The position numbers were made by a program, and so were the translations under genes. Shown piece by piece: positions 6,116 through 11,032 of a stretch of 11,032 nucleotides of DNA (within the stretch, counting starts at the first letter, position 1; each line of letters opens with the position of its first letter). Below the pieces are notes generated by a model. The model worked only from the letters and a program-made list of their open reading frames with translations, did no database searches and was not told the DNA's origin. Source of the DNA: Lachnospiraceae bacterium (GTDB lineage: Bacteria > Bacillota > Clostridia > Lachnospirales > Lachnospiraceae); assembly GCA_900751785.1 (NCBI GenBank), contig CAADSM010000024.1, positions 1 to 11,032 on the forward strand, written 5' to 3'.

Positions 6116-7300
6116 ATGAGAGTTTTGGCAATAGACAGTTCCGGGCTGACAGCGACGGTCGCAGTGGTGGAAGAGACACAGACGATCGCGGAGTACACGG
6201 TGAACTATAAGAAGACACATTCGCAGACGCTTCTCCCCATGATCGACGAGATGGCGAAGATGGTGGAGCTCGACCTTTCTGCCATTGACGCCATAGCAGT
6301 GGCGGGAGGACCGGGATCTTTTACCGGACTGCGCATCGGCTCGGCGACGGCGAAGGGGCTTGGGCTTGCGCTTGGGAAACCTCTGATCCATGTTCCTACG
6401 GTGGACGCGCTGGCGTACAGTGTGTACGGGTGCGGCGATCTGATCTGTCCGATCATGGACGCGAGACGGCAGCAGGTCTACACTGGAATCTATACGTTTT
6501 CATACAATGCAGGAAAAAAAGAGGATGTGAATCTTGTAGAACCGGTTTTTCAGGTAATCAAGATGCAGACGGCGGTTTCGGTTGAGGATCTGATCCGGCG
6601 GCTCAATAACTACGGGCGTCCTGTTGTGTTCCTGGGGGATGGCGTGCCTGTATATCAGGAAATGCTGGCAGAGGGGCTTAAAGTACCCTATTCTTTTGCC
6701 CCGTCTTATATGAACCGCCAGAGAGCAGCGGTCGTAGGGGCGCTCGGTATCCGCTATTTCAAGACGGGGCGGTTTGAGACCGCCATGGAGCATAAGCCGG
6801 ACTATCTGCGGGTATCCCAGGCGGAAAGAGAGCGTGCAGAGCGGGAGAAGCAGGCGCGTACTGTGGTGCGCGGGACTGTGATGGAGGACGCCGCTGCGAT
6901 CGCGGAGATGGAGCATCAGATCTTCACGGATGCATGGAGCGAGAAGTCTGTCCTTGATACGATGAGCCAGAAAAATGCGGTCTGCCTGACAGCGGAGAAG
7001 GCGGGGCGGATCATCGGATATGTGCTGGTATACACAGCGGCGGATGAGGCGGAAATCGCAAGGATCGCCGTCACAGAGGAGTTCCGGAGGCAGGGGACTG
7101 CCCGTGCGGTCATGCAGGAGCTGGAAGCTGTATGCAGCAAAAATGGGATCCGCAGGCTGCTGCTGGATGTCAGGGAGAGCAATCAGGGGGCCCGTACATT
7201 TTATACAGACATGGGCTTCCGGGAGGACGGCGTCCGCCGGCAGTTCTACGAGAATCCGCAGGAGGACGGCATCCTAATGAGCAGAGAGCTTGGAAACTGA
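6116..7300 (+). CDS. TsaB-RimI fusion protein
   Basis: The 394-residue protein joins two enzymes. Residues 1-235 are TsaB, a partner of TsaD in t6A formation, with MRVLAIDSSG (1-10), THSQTLLP (34-41) and GGPGSFTGLRIG (64-75). A charged linker (about 236-247, Arg/Glu-rich) leads to a GNAT acetyltransferase of the RimI type (248-394). This has the acetyl-CoA loop RRQGTA (324-329), DVRESN (351-356), FYTDMGF (362-368) and a PQEDGILM end. RimI acetylates the N-terminus of ribosomal protein S18. Separate TsaB and RimI proteins, usually encoded side by side, are the common arrangement. The start at 6116 is chosen over the in-frame ATG at 6098 because AAAGGA (6102-6107) is 8 nt upstream and TsaB normally begins this way. 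No frameshift or stop separates the halves, so the fusion is real in this sequence. Confidence 0.93.
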   Translation: MRVLAIDSSGLTATVAVVEETQTIAEYTVNYKKTHSQTLLPMIDEMAKMVELDLSAIDAIAVAGGPGSFTGLRIGSATAKGLGLALGKPLIHVPTVDALAYSVYGCGDLICPIMDARRQQVYTGIYTFSYNAGKKEDVNLVEPVFQVIKMQTAVSVEDLIRRLNNYGRPVVFLGDGVPVYQEMLAEGLKVPYSFAPSYMNRQRAAVVGALGIRYFKTGRFETAMEHKPDYLRVSQAERERAEREKQARTVVRGTVMEDAAAIAEMEHQIFTDAWSEKSVLDTMSQKNAVCLTAEKAGRIIGYVLVYTAADEAEIARIAVTEEFRRQGTARAVMQELEAVCSKNGIRRLLLDVRESNQGARTFYTDMGFREDGVRRQFYENPQEDGILMSRELGN

Positions 7301-7326
7301 TTCATAACAGCGGAAGCAGTTCCCAG

Positions 7327-7355
7327 TAGGAAACGCATTTCCGGCTCATTATAAT
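7327..7355 (+). promoter_or_regulatory. Possible internal promoter
   Basis: A perfect TATAAT (7350-7355) has a weak -35 candidate, TAGGAA (7327-7332), 17 bp upstream. It lies in the 101-nt gap after tsaB-rimI, the largest gap within the operon, and would give a leader of about 40 nt for the small zinc-finger-like gene. The -35 matches at only three of six positions. Confidence 0.4.
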
Positions 7356-7401
7356 ATAGGCGTGACAAATAGAAAATCTGTACCTTACAGGAGGAGATTG
7401 T

Positions 7402-7650
7402 ATGCGCCAGTATCAATTAAAAGAAACAAAAGAAATAACAAAGATCATCTGCAATAAATGCGGCAGGGAGACCCCGGCCGCCGGCGGATATGCCAGGGAA
7501 GGGGTGTTCAGCGCGGACTGTGTGTGGGGCTACTTTTCAAATAAAGACGGGGAGAGGCACAGCTTCGACCTCTGCGAGTCCTGCTATGACGAGCTGCTGA
7601 AGACCTTCCTCATACCGGTGGAAATTGAAAAACAGGCGGATAGAGAATAG
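7402..7650 (+). CDS. Small putative zinc-binding protein
   Basis: The 82-residue protein has two Cys-x-x-Cys pairs, CNKC (17-20) and CESC (58-61), and a further Cys at 40. The pairs are spaced as in a zinc ribbon. WGYFSNKDGE (42-51) and FDLCESCYDELL (55-66) lie between and around the pairs. I recognise the general pattern of a clostridial hypothetical family but no established function. AGGAGGA (7389-7395) is 6 nt before the ATG, a very strong site. It sits between tsaB-rimI and the RNase Z gene, so a role in tRNA handling is possible by context alone. It could equally be an unrelated metal-binding or nucleic-acid-binding protein. Confidence 0.8.
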   Translation: MRQYQLKETKEITKIICNKCGRETPAAGGYAREGVFSADCVWGYFSNKDGERHSFDLCESCYDELLKTFLIPVEIEKQADRE

Positions 7651-7674
7651 ATAGAAAATAGACAGAGGGATAGT

Positions 7675-8583
7675 ATGTTAGATGTTTGTTTGCTCGGGAG
7701 CGGCGGGATGATGCCGCTTCCATACCGTTTCCTCACAGCATTGATGACCCGTTTTAACGGGAGCAGTCTGCTCATAGACTGCGGTGAGGGGACCCAGGTT
7801 GCGATAAAAGAAAAAGGATGGAGTTTTAAACCGATCGATGTGATCTGCTTTACGCATTATCACGGAGATCATATCAGCGGCCTCCCGGGGCTGCTCCTTA
7901 CCATGGGAAACGCAGACCGGACAGAGCCGCTGACGCTGATCGGTCCGAAAGGGCTGGAGCGCGTTGTGGGGAGTCTCCGCGTCATAGCGCCTGAGCTTCC
8001 TTTCCCAATCATTTATAAAGAAATTGAGGGATCGGAGCAGACATTCGAGATGAACGGATACCGTCTTAAGGCGTTCCGCGTGAACCACAATGTCCTCTGC
8101 TATGGCTATACTCTTGAGATCGACAGGGCGGGAAAGTTTGACGTGGGGCGCGCGAAGGCGCAGGATATTCCGCAGAGGTACTGGAGCCGCCTGCAGGGCG
8201 GAGAGACTATCGAGACAGACGGCAGAGTGCTCACCCCGGATATGGTGCTGGGACCGCCCCGCAAAGGGATCAAGCTGACTTACACAACAGATACGAGGCC
8301 GACAGATTCAATCCGAAGGAATGCGAAAGGTGCTGATCTGTTTATTTGTGAAGGAATGTATGGGGAAAAGGAAAAGGCTGCCAAGGCGGCGGAGTATAAG
8401 CATATGACATTCTATGAGGCGGCAGAGCTTGCGCGGGAGGCGCAGGCCGTGGAAATGTGGCTGACGCACTACAGCCCGTCCCTGACGCGGCCGGAACAGT
8501 ACATGGATGAAGTGAAGAAGATATTTCCGGCGGCAAAGGCCGGGAAAGACGGCATGTCGGCAGAGCTGATGTTTGAAGATTGA
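7675..8583 (+). CDS. rnz: Ribonuclease Z, tRNA 3'-end processing
   Basis: The 302-residue protein is a metallo-beta-lactamase-fold enzyme that cuts tRNA precursors just 3' of the discriminator base. Visible are LLGSGGMMPLPYR (6-18), LIDCGEGTQ (33-41), the zinc motif THYHGDH (60-66), His138, DTR (206-208, Asp as bridging ligand), HMT in KHMTFYEAA (242-250) and His265 in THYSP. The exosite region is present (about 151-198), with FDVGRAKAQDIP and LGPPRKG. The length is normal for a bacterial RNase Z. GAGGGA precedes the ATG by 4 nt. Neither tRNA-Ser gene in this window encodes CCA, so both depend on a 3' trimming activity followed by CCA addition, which fits this enzyme. Confidence 0.9.
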   Translation: MLDVCLLGSGGMMPLPYRFLTALMTRFNGSSLLIDCGEGTQVAIKEKGWSFKPIDVICFTHYHGDHISGLPGLLLTMGNADRTEPLTLIGPKGLERVVGSLRVIAPELPFPIIYKEIEGSEQTFEMNGYRLKAFRVNHNVLCYGYTLEIDRAGKFDVGRAKAQDIPQRYWSRLQGGETIETDGRVLTPDMVLGPPRKGIKLTYTTDTRPTDSIRRNAKGADLFICEGMYGEKEKAAKAAEYKHMTFYEAAELAREAQAVEMWLTHYSPSLTRPEQYMDEVKKIFPAAKAGKDGMSAELMFED

Positions 8584-8595
8584 GAGGCGCAAGTT

Positions 8596-9624
8596 ATGAA
8601 AGAGATAAGAGATATCAACATTCTGGCAATCGAGACTTCCTGTGACGAGACTGCGGCAGCGGTCGTACATAACGGCAGAGAGGTACTTTCCAACATTATT
8701 TCCTCTCAGATCGATCTGCATAAGCTGTACGGCGGCGTGGTGCCGGAGATCGCATCCCGTAAGCATATTGAAAAGATCAACCAGGTGATTGAAGAAGCGC
8801 TCAAAGAGGCGGAAGTCACGCTGGATGATATTGACGCAGTGGGAGTGACATACGGTCCCGGGCTTGTGGGCGCTCTTCTCGTAGGAGTTGCCGAGGCGAA
8901 AGCGATCGCTTATGCAAAAAATCTTCCGCTGGTAGGAGTGCACCATATTGAAGGCCATATCTCGGCAAATTATATCGAGCATCCGGATCTGGAACCGCCG
9001 TTTCTGTGTCTTGTGGCATCCGGCGGGCACACCCATCTTGTCTGTGTAAAAGAGTATGGAAAATACGAGATCCTTGGACGAACGAGGGATGATGCAGCGG
9101 GGGAAGCGTATGACAAGGTTGCGCGCGCGATCGGACTTGGATATCCGGGCGGACCGAAGATTGACCGGATCGCGAAAGAGGGGAATCCTGATGCGGTCAA
9201 GTTCCCGAAAGCGCATATCGAAGGGGCGGAGTATGATTTCAGCTTCAGCGGGCTGAAGTCGGCAGTGCTCAATTATATCAACGGCTGTAAGATGAAGGGA
9301 GAGAGCTTTGACCCGGCAGATATCGCGGCTTCATTTCAGAAGGCGGTTGTAGAGGTACTGGTCGAAAATTCCATGAAAGCAGCTGCGGATTATGGAATGT
9401 ATAAGTTTGCCATTGCGGGCGGAGTTGCGTCGAATACTGCCCTGAGAGCTGCGATGGAGCAGGCGTGCGCAGAGAGGGGGATACGGTTCTATCATCCCTC
9501 CCCGATATTTTGCACGGACAATGCGGCAATGATTGGAGCGGCCGCATATTATGAGTTTCTTGCCGGAACCAGACACGGATGGGACCTGAATGCGGTTCCT
9601 AATCTGAAGCTGGGAGAACGTTGA
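8596..9624 (+). CDS. tsaD: TsaD, t6A synthase catalytic subunit
   Basis: The 342-residue protein has the standard TsaD length. It shows AIETSCDET (11-19), [12 protein letters not shown] (86-97), the metal ligands in HHIEGH (116-121, H117 and H121), ASGGHTHL (141-148), GLGYPGGP (180-187), SFSGLKSAV (216-224), GGVASN (275-280) and the C-terminal [11 protein letters not shown] with metal ligand D308. TsaD transfers the threonylcarbamoyl group from TC-AMP to A37 of tRNA, working with TsaB and TsaE, both encoded upstream in this operon. AGAGG (8583-8587) lies 8 nt before the ATG and overlaps the RNase Z stop. Old annotations call it a glycoprotease, which is not its activity. Confidence 0.97.
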   Translation: MKEIRDINILAIETSCDETAAAVVHNGREVLSNIISSQIDLHKLYGGVVPEIASRKHIEKINQVIEEALKEAEVTLDDIDAVGVTYGPGLVGALLVGVAEAKAIAYAKNLPLVGVHHIEGHISANYIEHPDLEPPFLCLVASGGHTHLVCVKEYGKYEILGRTRDDAAGEAYDKVARAIGLGYPGGPKIDRIAKEGNPDAVKFPKAHIEGAEYDFSFSGLKSAVLNYINGCKMKGESFDPADIAASFQKAVVEVLVENSMKAAADYGMYKFAIAGGVASNTALRAAMEQACAERGIRFYHPSPIFCTDNAAMIGAAAYYEFLAGTRHGWDLNAVPNLKLGER

Positions 9625-9639
9625 GACAGGAGTAAGGAT

Positions 9640-10335
9640 ATGGAAAAGGAATACTGTACAGCGATCGTACTCGCGGCCGGGAGCGGCAGACGTATGGGGA
9701 CGAAGGTGCATAAGCAGTATCTTCTGATGGGCGGCAGGCCGGTATTGTTCTATCCGCTCAAAGTATTTCAGGATTCCGGGCTGATCGATGAGATCATTCT
9801 GGTCACCGGAAAAGGGGAAGAAGAGTACTGCCGGGAGAGTATCGTGGATAAATATGGGTTCACGAAAGTCAGCAGGATCGTTCCGGGCGGCGATGAGCGT
9901 TATGCATCTGTCTGGAATGGACTTCGGGAATCCGAGGAGAAGGGCTATATTTTTATCCATGACGGCGCCCGTCCGTTTGTGGATGAAGCGATGATTGAAA
10001 GAGCGTACGATTGTGTGAGAGAGCACAAGGCATGTGTCGCGGGAGTGCCTGCCAAAGATACGATCAAGATCGTGGATCAGCAGGAGTTTGTCAAGGATAC
10101 GCCTGACCGCAGCAGCCTGTGGCTTGTGCAGACACCCCAGGTGTTTGAGAGCAGGCTGATAAAAGGAGCGTATTCTATGTTGATGCGGGAAAGCTGTATT
10201 TCAGTGACGGACGACGCGATGGTGGTGGAGCAGATGCTCAATTATCCGATCAAAATGTTCCTTGGCGGATACAGCAATATCAAGATTACAACTCCGGAAG
10301 ATCTGGAGATGGCAGAAGTATTTCTGAAAAAATAA
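9640..10335 (+). CDS. ispD: IspD, 2-C-methyl-D-erythritol 4-phosphate cytidylyltransferase
   Basis: The 231-residue protein catalyses CTP + MEP to CDP-ME, the third step of the MEP isoprenoid pathway. Signatures are the nucleotide-binding loop LAAGSGRRMG (11-20), KQYL (25-28), HDGARPF (107-113), VPAKDTIK (136-143), DRSSLWLVQTPQ (156-167) and NIKITTPEDL (213-222). The length is normal. CAGGAG (9627-9632) lies 7 nt before the ATG and overlaps the end of tsaD by context, so it is the last gene of the operon. It has no functional link with the t6A genes beyond co-expression. No terminator is visible between its stop and the promoter of the first tRNA gene. Confidence 0.95.
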   Translation: MEKEYCTAIVLAAGSGRRMGTKVHKQYLLMGGRPVLFYPLKVFQDSGLIDEIILVTGKGEEEYCRESIVDKYGFTKVSRIVPGGDERYASVWNGLRESEEKGYIFIHDGARPFVDEAMIERAYDCVREHKACVAGVPAKDTIKIVDQQEFVKDTPDRSSLWLVQTPQVFESRLIKGAYSMLMRESCISVTDDAMVVEQMLNYPIKMFLGGYSNIKITTPEDLEMAEVFLKK

Positions 10336-10343
10336 AAAATCTA

Positions 10344-10373
10344 TTGACAGGTATTTTATAAGTGTGATAAAAT
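10344..10373 (+). promoter_or_regulatory. Promoter of tRNA-Ser(UGA)
   Basis: A perfect TTGACA (10344-10349) and TAAAAT (10368-10373) are separated by 18 bp. The expected start is about 10378-10380, some 45 nt before the mature tRNA. The promoter begins only 9 nt after the ispD stop. Confidence 0.85.
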
Positions 10374-10376
10374 AAC

Positions 10377-10403
10377 CAGCGTCGCAAAGTTGAAGCGACG
10401 CTG
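10377..10403 (+). other. Inverted repeat at the tRNA-Ser(UGA) transcription start
   Basis: A perfect 9-bp G+C-rich inverted repeat (10377-10385 with 10395-10403) surrounds a 9-nt loop. It coincides with the predicted start site, so the precursor would begin with a stable stem-loop about 20 nt before the tRNA. It could protect the 5' end, guide 5' processing, or be a DNA operator. No long T-tract follows, so termination is unlikely. Confidence 0.65.
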
Positions 10404-10423
10404 ATTATCTTCGGATAAAAACT

Positions 10424-10509
10424 GGAGAGGTATCGAAGTGGTCATAACGAGGCGGTCTTGAAAACCGTTTGTCCGAAAGGGCGCGTGGGTTCGAATCCCA
10501 CCCTCTCCG
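10424..10509 (+). tRNA. tRNA-Ser (anticodon UGA)
   Basis: The acceptor stem GGAGAGG (10424-10430) pairs with CCTCTCC (10502-10508), with discriminator G10509 as usual for serine. The T arm is GTGGG/CCCAC (10485-10489 with 10497-10501) around TTCGAAT. The anticodon loop CTTGAAA (10457-10463) gives TGA at 10459-10461. A long variable arm between the anticodon and T arms gives a class II tRNA of 86 nt. CCA is not encoded. It reads UCA and, by wobble, other UCN codons. Confidence 0.97.
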
Positions 10510-10512
10510 CTG

Positions 10513-10550
10513 AAAACTGGCTGATTAGGGAAATCGGTCAGTTTTTGTTT
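10513..10550 (+). terminator. Terminator after tRNA-Ser(UGA)
   Basis: A stem of about 14 bp (10513-10526 with 10532-10545, two G-U pairs) closes a 5-nt loop, and a T-rich tract follows (10542-10550). This is a strong rho-independent terminator, so the first tRNA gene is probably a monocistronic unit. Confidence 0.85.
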
Positions 10551-10641
10551 TGAAAACAGGTCCTCTGTAGCAGGAAAATGTTGAAAAGAATGCAAAATTC
10601 TTGTAAACATGGGGAAAATAAGAAAAAACTGAAAAAAGTAC

Positions 10642-10670
10642 TGGACAAGAGAACTTGTTTCGTGTATATT
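10642..10670 (+). promoter_or_regulatory. Promoter of tRNA-Ser(GGA)
   Basis: TGGACA (10642-10647) and TATATT (10665-10670) are separated by 17 bp, each five of six to the consensus. An A-rich stretch immediately upstream could serve as an UP element. The expected start, about 10677, leaves a leader of about 10 nt before the tRNA. Confidence 0.8.
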
Positions 10671-10686
10671 AAATAGCGGACATTTT

Positions 10687-10776
10687 GGAGAAGTACCCAA
10701 GCTGGCCGAAGGGGCTCCCCTGGAAAGGGAGTAGGTCGTTAGTAGCGGCGCGAGGGTTCAAATCCCTCCTTCTCCG
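10687..10776 (+). tRNA. tRNA-Ser (anticodon GGA)
   Basis: The acceptor stem GGAGAAG (10687-10693) pairs with CTTCTCC (10769-10775), with discriminator G10776. The T arm is GAGGG/CCCTC (10752-10756 with 10764-10768) around TTCAAAT. The anticodon stem CTCCC/GGGAG (10715-10719 with 10727-10731) encloses the loop CTGGAAA, giving anticodon GGA at 10722-10724. A long variable arm makes this a class II tRNA of 90 nt. CCA is not encoded. It reads UCC and UCU codons. Confidence 0.97.
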
Positions 10777-10778
10777 TT

Positions 10779-10818
10779 TGTTTTATCCCGATTTTCAATT
10801 TGGAAGCAGGATAAAACA
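10779..10818 (+). other. Hairpin after tRNA-Ser(GGA)
   Basis: A perfect 10-bp A+T-rich inverted repeat (10779-10788 with 10809-10818) surrounds a 20-nt loop. No T-tract follows on either strand, so it is not a standard terminator. It may mark 3' processing of the precursor, or act as a weak terminator. If termination fails here, the tRNA would be cotranscribed with the downstream leader. Confidence 0.5.
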
Positions 10819-10867
10819 CAGCATGATCTGTGAATTAAGAGTTTGAAAAAACTGTAAAAAATAGTTT

Positions 10868-10951
10868 AAAAAGTTCTTGACAAACAGGCGTGAAAAATGC
10901 TAATATAGCTAAGCTGATTCGAAAAAAGAATCAAAAAAAGTTCTTGACAAA
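10868..10951. repeat. Duplicated 17-bp block around two -35 boxes
   Basis: The 17-bp block AAAAAGTTCTTGACAAA occurs at 10868-10884 and again at 10935-10951, 67 bp apart. It includes the -35 box and its immediate flanks of both tandem promoters, suggesting duplication or strong selection on the same upstream context. Confidence 0.85.
10877..10906 (+). promoter_or_regulatory. Tandem promoter P1 of the probable rRNA operon
   Basis: A perfect TTGACA (10877-10882) lies 18 bp ahead of TAATAT (10901-10906), with TGC at 10898-10900 forming an extended -10. The 5' side is rich in A runs (10845-10872), consistent with an UP element. The expected start is about 10913. Confidence 0.8.
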
Positions 10952-10972
10952 GCGAAAGAGATTTGATAAAAT
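10944..10972 (+). promoter_or_regulatory. Tandem promoter P2 of the probable rRNA operon
   Basis: A perfect TTGACA (10944-10949) and TAAAAT (10967-10972) are separated by 17 bp. The expected start is about 10978-10979. The paired arrangement with P1 is typical of rRNA operons in Firmicutes. Confidence 0.88.
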
Positions 10973-10978
10973 ATCAAA

Positions 10979-11032
10979 GCTGTCGCGAGAAAAGAACGAC
11001 AGGAACCTTGATAACTGAACAATAGACAACAA
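10979..11032 (+). other. Probable rRNA operon leader, cut by the window edge
   Basis: Downstream of P2 the leader forms a CTGTCG/CGACAG hairpin (10980-10985 with 10998-11003). It continues with CTTGATAACTGAACAAT, a type of sequence commonly found before 16S rRNA in clostridia. No 16S sequence lies in the window, so the downstream gene is inferred from the tandem promoters and this leader. Confidence 0.65.

Noticed and set aside
10356..10700. A 114-codon reverse-strand frame, translated with a GEGGIRTHA segment
   Set aside because: It lies antisense across tRNA-Ser(UGA). GEGGIRT-type peptides are a known artefact of translating the reverse strand of tRNA-Ser genes.
10916..10932. Small hairpin GATTC/GAATC between the two tandem promoters
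   Set aside because: It has only five base pairs with a 7-nt loop of mostly A residues and no T-tract. It is too weak to call a terminator or operator.

Overview
The window looks like chromosomal DNA from a gut-type clostridial Firmicute, most likely Lachnospiraceae. The reasons are strong AGGAGG-type ribosome binding sites, TTGACA/TATAAT-like promoters, a CarD-family regulator, a split purine-biosynthesis pair (stand-alone AICAR transformylase plus PurO-type cyclohydrolase), a TsaB-RimI fusion, and two tRNA-Ser genes just ahead of what appears to be an rRNA operon leader. The family-level assignment is inference from gene content and style. No 16S sequence is present in the window.

Left part (1-1676): A+T-rich and probably accessory. 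A strong terminator (186-213) closes a + strand transcription unit that lies mostly outside the window. It is followed by a tandem array of about five 53-bp units (253 to about 548). Each of the four best units carries inverted half-sites AACCGTA / TACGGTT. A lone 264-residue protein with a PD-(D/E)XK-nuclease-like C-terminus follows (636-1430). A hairpin plus T-tract (1594-1628) lies between it and the next gene.

Middle (1677-10335): all genes are on the + strand with short gaps. A CarD-like RNA polymerase-binding regulator comes first. A clear promoter (2264-2292) then starts a run of CNNM/CorC-type membrane protein, PurO-like IMP cyclohydrolase, stand-alone AICAR transformylase, TsaE, TsaB-RimI fusion, a small orphan zinc-finger-like protein, RNase Z, TsaD and IspD. 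TsaE, TsaB and TsaD are three components of bacterial t6A tRNA modification. RNase Z matures tRNA 3' ends and RimI acetylates ribosomal protein S18, so much of the run serves tRNA and ribosome maturation. The two purine genes together perform the last two steps to IMP. IspD belongs to the MEP isoprenoid pathway.

Right part (10336-11032): two serine tRNA genes, UGA and GGA anticodons, each with its own promoter. The first is followed by a strong terminator. Two tandem promoters sharing an identical 17-bp block then precede a leader that runs off the window and is probably that of an rRNA operon.

The least explained part is the 53-bp array and its neighbouring nuclease-like gene. The rest is conserved housekeeping sequence with a few notable arrangements.
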